Notes: generated by a model not told the origin, from the sequence alone. Positions 1 to 9,066 are shown, counted from the first letter of the stretch. The stretch is 54,735 bases of DNA from an uncultured Lachnospiraceae bacterium (GCA_947575805.1 CANPOY010000019.1:1-54735); one strand, 5' to 3'. Translations and numbers: made by a program.

Positions 1-180
1 GGGAACCGGCTCCGGGTGCGTCTTCTGAGGAGAGCGGGGAACCGGCTCCGGGTGCGTCTCCTGAGGAGAGCGGGGAACCGGCTCCGGGTGCAGCTCCTGA
101 GGAGAGCGGGGAACCGGCTCCGGGTGCGTCTTCTGAGGAGAGCGGGGAACCGGCTCCGGGTGCAGCTCCGGGAGAGAGCG
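1..180 (+). repeat. Five 36-bp in-frame tandem repeats
   Basis: Units begin at 1, 37, 73, 109 and 145 with an exact 36-bp period, each encoding 12 residues. Units differ mainly at the codons for Ser/Ala and Ser/Pro; the fifth has diverged in its second half. A sixth, degenerate unit (EPEPGDSASG) follows. The array probably continues to the left of the window. Confidence 0.9.
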
Positions 181-740
181 GGGAACCGGAGCCGGGAGAT
201 AGCGCTTCCGGCGCGGCAGGACAGGAGGCGATGGTCTTTGCGGAATGTGCGGAAACGGTGACCCCCAAGGAGGTCATCAACCTTCGTTCCGTTCCGAGTA
301 CGGGGCAGGCAGATACGATTGTAGCCCAGGCCAGGAACGGAGAAATCCTCACAAGGACAGGGATTAACGGTGATACGGGTTGGTCCAGGGTGGAATATAA
401 CGGGCAGGTCCTGTATGCGGTCAGCAATTACCTGACTGTTGATCTGGCGTATCAGCCGCCTGCTGCTGCAACGGATTCCAACAGTGTCAGCACAAAGGAC
501 GGGAGGACCATCGTTTTTACGGACTGCGATGATGAAGTATCTCCTAAGATATATGTGAACTTGCGTCTGGAGCCCAGCACCTCGGAAGGAAATGACACGG
601 TACATTGCAGGCTGGAATATGGAGAGGTCGTGCACCGCACGGGTATCAGTGAGGACTCCGGCTGGTCCAGGGTAGAGTATGACGGTGCGGTGCTTTATGT
701 AGTGACCAGCTATATATATGTGGTGGAGGACAGTCAGTAA
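3..740 (+). CDS. Exported-type protein with Pro/Glu repeats and two bacterial SH3 domains (5' partial)
   Basis: The reading frame is open from the left edge (first full codon at base 3), so the N-terminus is missing. Residues 1-60 or so are tandem 12-residue units of the type EPAPGASSEESG, a low-complexity acidic/proline linker. Two similar SH3b-like domains follow: one from about VFAECAETVTP to YLTVDL, the other from IVFTDCDDEVSP to YIYVVED. Each has the 'VNLR.EPST' and 'GWSRVEY.G..LY' core seen in SH3_3 domains. Such domains usually bind peptidoglycan or cell-surface ligands in secreted proteins. The lost part probably held a signal peptide and perhaps an enzyme domain (inference). It ends 101 bp before spoVAD. 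Function beyond cell-wall association is unknown. Confidence 0.8.
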   Translation, partial: EPAPGASSEESGEPAPGASPEESGEPAPGAAPEESGEPAPGASSEESGEPAPGAAPGESGEPEPGDSASGAAGQEAMVFAECAETVTPKEVINLRSVPSTGQADTIVAQARNGEILTRTGINGDTGWSRVEYNGQVLYAVSNYLTVDLAYQPPAAATDSNSVSTKDGRTIVFTDCDDEVSPKIYVNLRLEPSTSEGNDTVHCRLEYGEVVHRTGISEDSGWSRVEYDGAVLYVVTSYIYVVEDSQ

Positions 741-841
741 GCCGGCGCAGGAAAAGCCAATTGTGATAGATCGAAATGAATAAAAATTCCTTCGGAGAGA
801 AATACTGGATTAAAAAGCCAGAAATCCGGAGGAATTTATTT

Positions 842-1912
842 ATGAGCAGGAATCAGAAAATGGGAAAGGCCAGTATGAGGCCGGAACAGCCGGTTTATAT
901 CTTAAACAGCGGAAGCGTAGTAGGAACCAAAGAAGGGCAGGGGCCATTGGGATTATTGTTTGATGCTGTGGGAGAGGATGATATGTTTGGCTGTGAGACC
1001 TGGGAGGAGGCGGAGAGCACCATCCAGAAGAAGGCTGTCAATCTGGCATTGACCAAAGCAGGAGTAAAGGCGGAGGACATCTCCTTTGTCTTTGCTGGTG
1101 ACTTGCTTGGTCAATCTATTGCCACATCATTTGGTATAGCCAGCTATCAGATACCACTACTTGGTGTATATGGGGCGTGTTCCACCTGTGGCGAATCATT
1201 GACTCTAGGAGTCATGAGTATTGCAGGGGGATTTGCGGACAGGGTAGTATGTGCTACCTCCAGCCATTACGCCAGTGCGGAGAAAGAATTCCGTTTTCCC
1301 CTGGAGTATGGCAATCAGAGGCCGCTTTCTGCCTCGTGGACGGTGACGGGCAGCGGGGCTTTCGTGCTTGGAAATGAAGCGGCAGCAAAGAGCGGAGGCA
1401 CGGAGGAGAATACGGGAAATACCGGCAGGAGGACAGCCAGGGCGCGGATCACGGGCATGACGGTGGGAAAGATTGTGGATTATGGGCTGAAGGATTCCAT
1501 GAATATGGGAGCCTGCATGGCTCCTGCTGCGGCATCCACTATTGAACAGCACCTGAATGACTTCAACAGTCAACCGGAAGATTACGATAAAATCATTACA
1601 GGGGACCTGGGAAAGGTGGGGCAGAGAGTACTCATTGACCTGCTTCGGGAGAAGGGGATCGACATTTCCGACCGGCATATTGACTGCGGGATTGAAATTT
1701 ATGACGGGGATTCTCAGGATACTCATGCCGGCGGAAGCGGCTGCGGCTGCTCGGCAGTCACTCTGTCAGCCTATATTTTAAAGCAGCTGGAGGAAAGGAA
1801 CTGGAAGAAGGTGCTTTTCATGCCCACAGGGGCCCTGCTCAGCAAGACAAGCTTCAACGAGGGAAAGAGCGTGCCCGGCATTGCCCATGGACTGGTAATC
1901 GAGTCCGTATAG
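842..1912 (+). CDS. spoVAD: Stage V sporulation protein AD
   Basis: 356 aa, thiolase-fold SpoVAD, part of the SpoVA channel apparatus that moves dipicolinic acid into the forespore and out at germination. Family segments visible are the N-terminal 'VYILNSGSVVGTKEGQGPLG', 'GVYGACSTCGESL', 'ASSHYASAEKEFRFPLEYGNQR' (split here only by wording), and the C-terminal 'GGSGCGCSA'. Length fits the family (about 340 aa). The start at 842 has a GGAGGA site 8 bp upstream; an in-frame ATG at 776 would add 22 poorly conserved residues and lacks a ribosome site. The usual partners spoVAC and spoVAE are not adjacent; spoVAE lies at 11360. Confidence 0.93.
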   Translation: MSRNQKMGKASMRPEQPVYILNSGSVVGTKEGQGPLGLLFDAVGEDDMFGCETWEEAESTIQKKAVNLALTKAGVKAEDISFVFAGDLLGQSIATSFGIASYQIPLLGVYGACSTCGESLTLGVMSIAGGFADRVVCATSSHYASAEKEFRFPLEYGNQRPLSASWTVTGSGAFVLGNEAAAKSGGTEENTGNTGRRTARARITGMTVGKIVDYGLKDSMNMGACMAPAAASTIEQHLNDFNSQPEDYDKIITGDLGKVGQRVLIDLLREKGIDISDRHIDCGIEIYDGDSQDTHAGGSGCGCSAVTLSAYILKQLEERNWKKVLFMPTGALLSKTSFNEGKSVPGIAHGLVIESV

Positions 1913-1952
1913 CGGAAAGACACCTGTAATATTTTACGAACAGCAGGAATAG

Positions 1953-1988
1953 TTGTGGAAAGACAAGGGCTATGGTATCATAGTCCTT
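1953..1988 (+). promoter_or_regulatory. Sigma-A type promoter with overlapping dyad before the GH31 gene
   Basis: TTGTGG (1953-1958), 17-bp spacer, TATCAT (1976-1981). A 10-bp inverted repeat, AAGGGCTATG (1965-1974) with CATAGTCCTT (1979-1988), loop GTAT and one G-T mismatch, covers the -10 box. It has no T tail, so an operator is more likely than a terminator. Confidence 0.5.
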
Positions 1989-2054
1989 GAAGTCGTTACA
2001 GGGAAATATAAGGGGGATTGATTGTAAAAATATTAGTTCAGGAGGAAGAGCGGT

Positions 2055-4409
2055 ATGAAATTCAGTAACGGTTGTTGGCTGCAAAAGGAAGGGACTGCGT
2101 GCTTTTCACCGGCGGAGGTGTATTTTACCAGGGTGGAACAGGATCAGGTAACGCTCTGTGCGCCTACCGGCAGGATCACCAGCAGAGGGGCCACATTGGG
2201 CGGCATTAATCTAACGATTCGGATTTCCGCGCCCTACCCGGAGGTGCTGCGGATACAGACCTTCCATTATCTGGGAGTTCAGCGTAAGACTCCGTCCTTT
2301 GAACTTGCAGAGTCTGAGAGCGGACTTATGCAGGCCGAGGACACAAAAGAAATGCTGACCGTAAGAAACGGCAGTCTCAGGGTGGAAGTTTGTAAGCAAA
2401 GCGGCGGGATTACCTTCTGGCGGGGGGAGGAGAAACTGACCTCCAGCGGGGCAATGGACCTTGCATATGTGAAAACTGACTGGAAGGGAGACTACTATAA
2501 CCACAGGCAGGATGATGCCTATATGCGGGAACAGCTTTCTCTGGGGGTGGGAGAACTGATCTACGGTCTGGGCGAGCGATTCGGGGCATTTGTCAGGAAC
2601 GGCCAGAGCATAGACATCTGGAATGAGGACGGGGGAACCAGTACGGAGCAGTCGTATAAAAATATTCCCTTCTACCTTTCCAACAAAGGCTATGGCGTGT
2701 TTGTCAACCATCCGGAGCGGGTTTCCTTTGAGGTTGCCAGCGAGATGGTGACCAAGGTGGGTTTTACCGTGGCAGGGGAGGAACTGGATTATTTCCTGAT
2801 TAACGGGCCGACCATGAAGGATGTGCTGGTGCGGTACACGGATATGACGGGGAAACCGTCCCTGCCTGCGCCCTGGACCTTCGGACTGTGGCTGTCCACC
2901 TCTTTTACCACCAATTATGATGAGGCTACGGTGAACAGCTTTGTGGACGGGATGCTGGAAAGAAAGATTCCCCTCTCCGTATTTCATTTTGACTGTTTTT
3001 GGATGAAGGATTTCTCCTGGTGTGACTTTACCTGGGATTCCAGAGTGTTCCCTGATCCGAAAGGAATGCTGGGCCGGCTTCATGACAAGGGGTTGAAGAT
3101 CTGCGTCTGGATCAATAGCTATGTGGGGCAGGAATCGTCCATATTCAGGGAGGGTGTGGAAGGCGGTTACTTTTTGAAGCGAGAAAACGGCGACGTGTGG
3201 CAGTGGGATATGTGGCAGCCGGGTCTGGCCATTGTGGACTTTACCAATCCGGAAGCCTGTAAATGGTATGCGGGCAAGCTGGAAGCCCTGATGGATATGG
3301 GGGTGGATTGCTTTAAAACGGACTTTGGGGAGAGGATTCCCACGGACTGTGTGTATTATGACGGCTCGGATCCCGGGAAGATGCACAATTACTATACATA
3401 CCTTTATAATAAGACGGTTTACGAGGTGATTAAAAACAAAAAAGGAGAAAAGGAGGCAATCCTCTTTGCCCGTTCGGCCACCGTGGGCGGACAGAAATTC
3501 CCTGTACACTGGGGTGGTGACTGTTGGTCCGATTATGTGTCCATGGAAGAGAGCCTGCGGGGCGGGCTGTCTCTGACCAGTTCCGGCTTCGGTTTCTGGA
3601 GCCATGACATCGGCGGCTTTGAAAGTACCTCCACACCGGACGTTTACAAGAGATGGTGTGCCTTTGGCCTGCTCTCCACCCATTCCCGGCTTCACGGCTC
3701 CACGTCTTATCGTGTGCCCTGGGCCTACGATGAGGAAGCGGTGGACGTGGTGCGCTTTTTTGCACAGCTGAAGGCATCTCTGATGCCTTATCTGTACCGC
3801 AATGCAGTGGAAACTTCAAGAACCGGTATCCCCATGATGCGCAGTATGCCGCTGGAATTCCCGGAGGACAGGAACTGTGCTTATCTTGCCTCTCAGTATA
3901 TGCTGGGCGACTCTCTGCTGGTGGCGCCGATTTTCCGGGAGGACAGCATGGCAGAGTATTATCTGCCGGATGGGATCTGGACCAATTATCTTACCGGTGA
4001 GGAAAGAGAAGGCGGAAAGTGGTACAGGGAGAAGCATGGTTATCTGAGCATTCCTCTTTATGTAAAGGAGGGGAGCATTGTAGCGGAAGGCGCCCGCAAT
4101 GAAAACGCTGTTTACGATTATGCCGACGGCGTGACCTTCCGGGTGTACCGCGTAAAGGACGGACAGACCCTGGATTCCGCGGTATTTGATGAAGACGGAA
4201 ACATGGTATCCCGGGTTTATGTATCGAGAAGCGGGAATGCCTGCAAAATTGCGGTTACTGCCGGGAAGCCCTGTACCGTGAAGCTGATGAATGTCACTCA
4301 GCCGGTTAAGGCCGGAGCCGGAGAGCGTGAGCTGCCGTACCGGATGGAGGACGGGCATCATCTCGCCATCGGTTTTGCAGGCAACGGGGAAGCAGAAGTA
4401 TTGTTTTAA
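2055..4409 (+). CDS. yicI: GH31 alpha-xylosidase, YicI type
   Basis: 784 aa, close to the 772 aa of E. coli YicI. It should release alpha-xylose from isoprimeverose and xyloglucan oligosaccharides. The order is N-terminal beta-sandwich, (beta/alpha)8 barrel, then C-terminal beta domains. The nucleophile is Asp423 in 'FKTDFGERIP' and the acid/base is Asp489 in 'HWGGDC'; both sit exactly 7 residues after YicI Asp416 and Asp482. 'FWSHDIGGFE' is also family-typical. The start has GGAGGAAGAG upstream. There is no signal peptide, so it acts in the cytosol on imported oligosaccharides. No transporter is adjacent. A strong hairpin terminator follows, which suggests a single-gene unit. Confidence 0.92.
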   Translation: MKFSNGCWLQKEGTACFSPAEVYFTRVEQDQVTLCAPTGRITSRGATLGGINLTIRISAPYPEVLRIQTFHYLGVQRKTPSFELAESESGLMQAEDTKEMLTVRNGSLRVEVCKQSGGITFWRGEEKLTSSGAMDLAYVKTDWKGDYYNHRQDDAYMREQLSLGVGELIYGLGERFGAFVRNGQSIDIWNEDGGTSTEQSYKNIPFYLSNKGYGVFVNHPERVSFEVASEMVTKVGFTVAGEELDYFLINGPTMKDVLVRYTDMTGKPSLPAPWTFGLWLSTSFTTNYDEATVNSFVDGMLERKIPLSVFHFDCFWMKDFSWCDFTWDSRVFPDPKGMLGRLHDKGLKICVWINSYVGQESSIFREGVEGGYFLKRENGDVWQWDMWQPGLAIVDFTNPEACKWYAGKLEALMDMGVDCFKTDFGERIPTDCVYYDGSDPGKMHNYYTYLYNKTVYEVIKNKKGEKEAILFARSATVGGQKFPVHWGGDCWSDYVSMEESLRGGLSLTSSGFGFWSHDIGGFESTSTPDVYKRWCAFGLLSTHSRLHGSTSYRVPWAYDEEAVDVVRFFAQLKASLMPYLYRNAVETSRTGIPMMRSMPLEFPEDRNCAYLASQYMLGDSLLVAPIFREDSMAEYYLPDGIWTNYLTGEEREGGKWYREKHGYLSIPLYVKEGSIVAEGARNENAVYDYADGVTFRVYRVKDGQTLDSAVFDEDGNMVSRVYVSRSGNACKIAVTAGKPCTVKLMNVTQPVKAGAGERELPYRMEDGHHLAIGFAGNGEAEVLF

Positions 4410-4425
4410 GGGGAGTGCGGAAATG

Positions 4426-4470
4426 CACGAAAAATTATTGACAAACAATAATTTTTCGTGTATTTTTTAA
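4426..4470 (+). terminator. Intrinsic terminator after GH31 gene
   Basis: Perfect 15-bp stem CACGAAAAATTATTG (4426-4440), loop ACAAA, complementary arm 4446-4460, then TATTTTTT. The stem is AT-rich. Its upper part doubles as the first copy of the 19-bp dyad described separately. Confidence 0.75.
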
Positions 4471-4496
4471 ATATAGGATTATTGTTAAACAATAAT
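4434..4496 (+). promoter_or_regulatory. Two near-identical 19-bp dyads, putative operator pair
   Basis: ATTATTGACAAACAATAAT (4434-4452) and ATTATTGTTAAACAATAAT (4478-4496) differ at two central bases and start 44 bp apart. They lie between the GH31 stop and the DUF2975 start. The second copy has no T tail, so it is not a terminator. Repetition of the same dyad suggests a repressor or activator site for the DUF2975-XRE unit (inference). Confidence 0.5.
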
Positions 4497-4526
4497 TGTG
4501 CCCATCGAGGCAGAAATGGAGGACAA

Positions 4527-5456
4527 ATGGGTTATATTGCGTTTCCCTGGGAGCAGGCGGGAATCCTGCTCAGAAAAATGTCCCTGGCGGGTGCGGCCGG
4601 AAACGTGGCAGCCTGGATCCTGTACCTGGTGCTGTGCGGATGGCCGCTGGTCTGCGGGGTCCTGCGGGCCCGGCGGGGAAAGGGCAGCAGGGCGGACCTG
4701 CTGCTGCCGGTACTGAGCCTTGTGCTGTTTCCCGGTCTCTGGCTGCTGGTAAATCCTTCTTATCTGGAAGGGTACTTATTTGCGGCAGGCATGGGGGAGA
4801 TCGGGATATGTGCCGTTTCCCTGACCATAGACAGTGTGCTCTTAAGCTGGCTTTTGCTGCGGTTCCTGAGGAACGGCACAAATCCGGGAAGGGTAAAGCT
4901 GCTGCGCAGCCTGGAGCTTCTGCTGGGCGTTTATGTGGTATTGGCAATCATAGGGATCCTGTTTCAGGGCGGCGGAGAGCTTCGGGAGGCCTGGGGGTCT
5001 GTGGGAGCAGCCGTGTCGGAGCCGGACCGGCAGTCCATGGACTGGCTGCCTGCGGCCGGGCTGTCCATGGGCCGGGGAGAAAGGAGCATCGGGCTGAGCC
5101 GCTTTGTCCTGATACTGCAGCTGCTCTGCCGTTATCTCCCCCAGGCGCTGGAGCTGATTCTGGGGGTGGCAGCGATAGGCTTTCTGCGCAGCTGTGAACA
5201 GGGAAGCTTTCAGGAGAAAAGCCTGAAGCGGCTGCAGGGATTGATGAAGCTGAGCGGATACTTCCTGGGAGCGGTTCTGGTGGGCAATGTGTGCGTGAAC
5301 CTGCTGCAGGTGGCGCTTGCCGGGTATATTTACAGTACCAGTTTCGTCCTTGTCCTTCCCCTTCGGCAAATGATTGTCATGCTGGGAGTGCTGCTGCTTT
5401 CCCGGTTCTGGCTGGAGAGCAAAAAGCTGCAGGAGGACAATCAATTGTTTGTTTAA
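4527..5456 (+). CDS. DUF2975-like multi-pass membrane protein
   Basis: 309 aa with about seven hydrophobic segments. The C-terminal half (from about residue 190) has a DUF2975-like layout: three membrane spans, then a short cytosolic tail ending 'KLQEDNQLFV', which resembles the usual acidic-Asn tail of the family. DUF2975 genes are commonly followed by a small XRE regulator of the YozG kind, as here. The N-terminal half is a longer hydrophobic extension I do not recognise. The start at 4527 has AATGGAGGA upstream; an in-frame start at 4458 lies inside the terminator and is unlikely. The role is unknown; membrane sensing coupled to the XRE partner is a reasonable guess. Confidence 0.7.
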   Translation: MGYIAFPWEQAGILLRKMSLAGAAGNVAAWILYLVLCGWPLVCGVLRARRGKGSRADLLLPVLSLVLFPGLWLLVNPSYLEGYLFAAGMGEIGICAVSLTIDSVLLSWLLLRFLRNGTNPGRVKLLRSLELLLGVYVVLAIIGILFQGGGELREAWGSVGAAVSEPDRQSMDWLPAAGLSMGRGERSIGLSRFVLILQLLCRYLPQALELILGVAAIGFLRSCEQGSFQEKSLKRLQGLMKLSGYFLGAVLVGNVCVNLLQVALAGYIYSTSFVLVLPLRQMIVMLGVLLLSRFWLESKKLQEDNQLFV

Positions 5457-5518
5457 GGAAGGGATGATTTAATCAGCGTTTCCTTAAGTACCGTCTGCAT
5501 GGCGGAAGGGGAGAAAGT

Positions 5519-5764
5519 ATGGGAATACGAATTCATCTGGATGAGCTCCTGCGGGAACGACATATGACCTCTAAAGAACTGTGTGCGCTGGTGGGGATTA
5601 CGGAGGCAAATCTGTCCATTCTGCGCAGCGGAAAGGCGAAGGGAGTACGTTTTGGCACCATTAACCGGATCTGTTATTATCTGCAGTGCGATGTGGGAGA
5701 TATTTTGAAATTTGACGGGAAACTGAATGACGGGCAGCAGGAAGGAGAAGAAGGGTATGAATAA
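5519..5764 (+). CDS. Small XRE-family (Cro/CI, YozG-like) regulator
   Basis: 81 aa, essentially one helix-turn-helix: 'LLRERHMTSKELCALVGITEANLSILRSGKAK' spans the HTH (quoted in part), followed by 'GVRFGTINRICYYLQCDVGDIL', the signature of the HTH_26/YozG group. GGAAGGGGAGAAAGT precedes the ATG. It pairs with the DUF2975 protein 62 bp upstream and overlaps the next gene by 8 bp. It may bind the twin 19-bp dyads at 4434-4496 (inference). Confidence 0.85.
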   Translation: MGIRIHLDELLRERHMTSKELCALVGITEANLSILRSGKAKGVRFGTINRICYYLQCDVGDILKFDGKLNDGQQEGEEGYE

Positions 5765-6728
5765 AGTCGGAAACGGAAACTATACGAATCAGGCGGCGGA
5801 TCAGGGTGGTCAAACAGTGCGGCGCCGGATTGGCCGTTGGGCCGGGCAGCGGCTGCTGCCCGCCCTGTGCCTTTCGATCTGTCTCCTGACCGGCTGCAGC
5901 CTTGCCCGGGAGGAGGTCCCTGCCCGGGAGGAAGACCGGCTGGCGGGTTTCCTGATCACGGAGCAGTATCTTCACAGCGGAACGCCGGAGCTGAAGATGG
6001 GATCGGACGGGAAGGTGACCCTTGTGGAAGAGGACGTTAAAATTCCCGGCATTGTCCTCTATGACCAATCCGGCTGTCCTGACGGCGTGGTCTTTGAAGG
6101 AATAGAAGGATATGCGCTCTGTGACCTCAAAGTATGGGAGGAAGAATCCGGGATCTATGCCGGTTACATGATGGGAGACGAAATCTTTTCGGATGTGCAC
6201 TGGGTATCGGGAGATACGGACTCGGCGGAGGCTACGGTCTATGTGGAGCAGGGAAGGAGCGGTTGTTACTATTTTAATCCGATTTACCAGACTACGGCGG
6301 GGGAGGTCTATCTGCTGCCGGGTACCGGATTAGCCTCCGGAACGGCGATGAGCGGGGAGACCATATCTCACAGCATGTCCCGGGAAAGGACGTTCCGCAA
6401 GGGAAAGGAGGAGAAGAAGGAGGGCAGCAGCTATACCCTGCACATTACCTATGCGGATTTGCCCGGGGCGCAGGAGCTGATATTTTACCGGGAGGACGGC
6501 AGTATTCTCGGGAGCATGGGAAATGAGGAGCTTACGGAATTGTGGGCGGCGGAGCTGTGGGAGCTGAAGGTTCCTCCGGAGGCGGCCTGGCTGGTTCTGG
6601 AGCAGGAAGAAAGCGGCGGGGAAACCGGTCGCACATTCTGCAACAGGGGCGACGGGAGGCTGGAATTCCTGGAGAGCGGGGAAAACGGATATTTGATCAA
6701 GCGGTCGGTAAATCTGCAGTGGGAGTGA
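5757..6728 (+). CDS. Putative lipoprotein, unknown function
   Basis: 323 aa. A basic N-terminus of about 35 residues precedes the hydrophobic stretch LLPALCLSICLLTGC; 'LLTGC' is a good lipobox, so the mature protein starts at Cys about residue 47. The rest is soluble and rich in Glu, with repeated 'AREE' just after the lipid Cys. No enzyme motif was recognised. The start at 5757 overlaps the XRE stop (ATGAATAA) and has AAGGAGAAGAAGG upstream, so translation is coupled to the regulator. It probably belongs to the same membrane module as DUF2975 and XRE. Confidence 0.65.
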   Translation: MNKVGNGNYTNQAADQGGQTVRRRIGRWAGQRLLPALCLSICLLTGCSLAREEVPAREEDRLAGFLITEQYLHSGTPELKMGSDGKVTLVEEDVKIPGIVLYDQSGCPDGVVFEGIEGYALCDLKVWEEESGIYAGYMMGDEIFSDVHWVSGDTDSAEATVYVEQGRSGCYYFNPIYQTTAGEVYLLPGTGLASGTAMSGETISHSMSRERTFRKGKEEKKEGSSYTLHITYADLPGAQELIFYREDGSILGSMGNEELTELWAAELWELKVPPEAAWLVLEQEESGGETGRTFCNRGDGRLEFLESGENGYLIKRSVNLQWE

Positions 6729-6770
6729 ACGGACGTTGACAATTCGGCAAAAATACGCTACCTTTAATAC

Positions 6771-7472
6771 ATGAAAACGAAAAAAGCCATGAGAAAAACC
6801 GTATTTGTACTTTTACTCCTGACGCTGAGTATTTCCACTGTCCTGCTGGCGTATCTGTACTTTGCTTCCCCGGAGGACAAGAAGCTTTCCGGGGAGTGGA
6901 CTGCAAAGGTGGATATATCGGAGCAGGCTGCGGCAGTGGCTTTTAGCTGGCTGCAGGAGATAGAAGCCGTTACCGTCTCCCTGGATGATCTGCAAGCCTC
7001 TATGCAGGGGCTGAATGTTCAGGTTGATTTGACATTGGAGCAGACCACCCGATCCGAGGGGACCTTTAAAGGTATGGTTCTGCCGGAAAGCTATGATGCC
7101 TGTGAGCAGGCAGCTTATGAAGCGTTTGCCGGGGCCTTCCGCAAGCTTGTGGCCCGGCGGCTTCAGCTGGCGGGCTATACGGGAAGTACGGAGGAGGATG
7201 CCGTGGAGGCGCTGATTCAGGAGACCTTCGGTATGACATCCGTGGAGTATCTGATGGCCTGCGGTCCTGCCCTGCTACCGTCCCGGGAAGAGCTGCAGGC
7301 CCGGTATGGCGGCAGCGGCACCTATGAGATCGGGGAGGGCATCCTGGTCAGAGAGTATGATACCGGTGATCCGGTTTCCGCAAGGTCCGAGCGTTGTATC
7401 CGGCAGGGGGCGGATCTGGTCCTGGCCGGGGAGGACGGTTTTGTCATGCGGTATACCCTGAGGAAGCGCTGA
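6771..7472 (+). CDS. Membrane-anchored extracytoplasmic protein, unknown
   Basis: 233 aa. One N-terminal signal anchor (about residues 9-30, VFVLLLLTLSISTVLLAYLYF), then a soluble domain containing 'LSGEWTAKVDISEQAA' and a C-terminal 'VMRYTLRKR'. The layout, with a 'GxW' near the start and a late 'L.F...Y.R' strand, resembles small lipocalin-like or DUF4923-type exported proteins, but I cannot name a family. No clear ribosome site precedes 6771; an internal ATG at 6789 is no better. It may be cotranscribed with the lipoprotein 42 bp upstream. Confidence 0.55.
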   Translation: MKTKKAMRKTVFVLLLLTLSISTVLLAYLYFASPEDKKLSGEWTAKVDISEQAAAVAFSWLQEIEAVTVSLDDLQASMQGLNVQVDLTLEQTTRSEGTFKGMVLPESYDACEQAAYEAFAGAFRKLVARRLQLAGYTGSTEEDAVEALIQETFGMTSVEYLMACGPALLPSREELQARYGGSGTYEIGEGILVREYDTGDPVSARSERCIRQGADLVLAGEDGFVMRYTLRKR

Positions 7473-7515
7473 AGCAGACTGACGCCTGATGATGCAATGT
7501 TGGAGGGGAGATTCC

Positions 7516-8967
7516 ATGAAAAAGATTCTGCAGAAAACAAGCTGTGTTTTGCTGGCCGTAATCCTGCTTTGTTCCATACTGCCCCTTAAGGCGGCCGCCA
7601 GCTATGAGATTTCCGGGACCTGTGAGGTACAGGCAGACGGCGGCGCCGTATACACGGTAAAGACGCTGGATTACAGCTATGAACACAATACCTATCTCTC
7701 CCTGCGGGACCTGGCCATGCTTTTCAAGGGAACGGGGAAGGAATTTTCCCTGGAGGTCAGGAAAAACGCCGTCGCCCTGAACCCGGGTGAGAATTATTCG
7801 CCGGTGGGCACGGAAAATGCCACCTGGGAGACCGGCAGGGATCCGGACCTTACCCTGCGCAGGAACGAATTTAAAGTAAACGGGCAGGATGTGCGTTATT
7901 ATACATTGATTATGAAACTGGCCTCCGGCGATTATGATTGCTTTATGATGGCGGCGGATCTGGCCATGATCCTGGATACGGACATCTCCGTTTCCGGGGG
8001 AGGATTGCTGCAGATCGATACCGGGAGCCCCTTGCGCGTTACGCCTGCCGCCCTGGAACAGGCAGGCTACTTCTACGGGGTCAATAGTGTTCTGGTAGGG
8101 GATGCCACCACGGGAGAGGTTTATTATCAGTACCAGTCCGATGTGCCCTGTCCCATTGCCAGTACCTCCAAGCTTATGACCTGCCTTCTGGCCATGGAGG
8201 CCATCGGGGCAGGGGAGATCACGCCGGAGGACGTCTTTACCGTTTCCGGGAGAGTGAGTGCGCTGGCTGCCTCGGACGACGGTGTCATCTCCCTGAAGCA
8301 GGGGGAGCAGATTACGGTGCAGGATCTCCTGCTTGGGGCCCTCCTGCCCTCCAGCAATGAATGTGCGCTGTGCCTGGCCGAAGGGCTTGCCGGCTCGGAG
8401 GAGGCTTTTGTGGAAAGGATGAACCGGAAAGCCCGGGAGCTGGGACTTTCCCAGGCCCTCTTTTTCAACAGCAACGGTCTGCCCGTCTATACGGAGGATC
8501 CTGTTCCCGCTAAGTGTCAGAACCGTATGAGCGCGTCGGATATGTTCCGGCTGGTATCGTACCTTCTGCGGGTATATCCCCAGGTTAAGGACATCACTTC
8601 TTTGAGAGAAGCCGTTTTAAGCTCTAACGGTTACACGGCGAAAAATACCAATCCCCTCCTGTACAATCTGCCCGGTGTCACCGGCCTGAAGACAGGGACG
8701 ACCAATAAAGCCGGAGCCTGTCTGGTTACCTCCCTGGCGGCAGATGACGGGGTTATGGAGCATGACCTGGTGGTGGTGGTGCTGGGCACCGAGGATACCG
8801 TGGAGCGGGGGCGTGTCTCGGGGCTGCTGGCAAGATACGCCCTGCAGGCCTTTGCAGCGGGGACGGAAGGCGGGGAAGCAGAGATGCCGGCCCCGCAGCC
8901 GGGAGATCTGCCCACTCATGCCGAGGCGGCGGTTGACAGAATCCTCTGGACTGCTAAACAGCATTGA
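7516..8967 (+). CDS. D-alanyl-D-alanine carboxypeptidase (peptidase S11, DacF type)
   Basis: 483 aa with a signal peptide (KKILQKTSCVLLAVILLCSI). Residues about 35-170 resemble a copper-amine-oxidase-like N-terminal (stalk) domain ('TYLSLRDLAMLFKGTGKEF'). The S11 catalytic domain follows: Ser216-Thr-Ser-Lys219 (SxxK), Ser279-Ser-Asn281 (SxN) and Lys392-Thr-Gly (KTG). It trims the terminal D-Ala from peptidoglycan stem peptides outside the membrane. GGAGGGGAG precedes the ATG at 7516. The C-terminal anchor helix usual in DacA is not obvious after residue 450, so attachment may differ. Confidence 0.88.
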   Translation: MKKILQKTSCVLLAVILLCSILPLKAAASYEISGTCEVQADGGAVYTVKTLDYSYEHNTYLSLRDLAMLFKGTGKEFSLEVRKNAVALNPGENYSPVGTENATWETGRDPDLTLRRNEFKVNGQDVRYYTLIMKLASGDYDCFMMAADLAMILDTDISVSGGGLLQIDTGSPLRVTPAALEQAGYFYGVNSVLVGDATTGEVYYQYQSDVPCPIASTSKLMTCLLAMEAIGAGEITPEDVFTVSGRVSALAASDDGVISLKQGEQITVQDLLLGALLPSSNECALCLAEGLAGSEEAFVERMNRKARELGLSQALFFNSNGLPVYTEDPVPAKCQNRMSASDMFRLVSYLLRVYPQVKDITSLREAVLSSNGYTAKNTNPLLYNLPGVTGLKTGTTNKAGACLVTSLAADDGVMEHDLVVVVLGTEDTVERGRVSGLLARYALQAFAAGTEGGEAEMPAPQPGDLPTHAEAAVDRILWTAKQH

Positions 8968-9066
8968 CTGTATCCATGCTCTGGCCTCCGGTATGACAGG
9001 TTGCAGCCGGCCCGGGGAGAGGGGCGGGCATCTGTGGAAACGGAGTGGCCGGTGCAGGAGGACACC

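Noticed and set aside
16..261. Arginine-rich frame over the 36-bp repeats
   Set aside because: It is the wrong frame of the repeat array; the Pro/Glu frame runs into the SH3 domains without a break.
2211..3695. Long frame opposite the GH31 gene
   Set aside because: Antisense shadow of a clear gene; long opposite frames are common in GC-rich codon usage.
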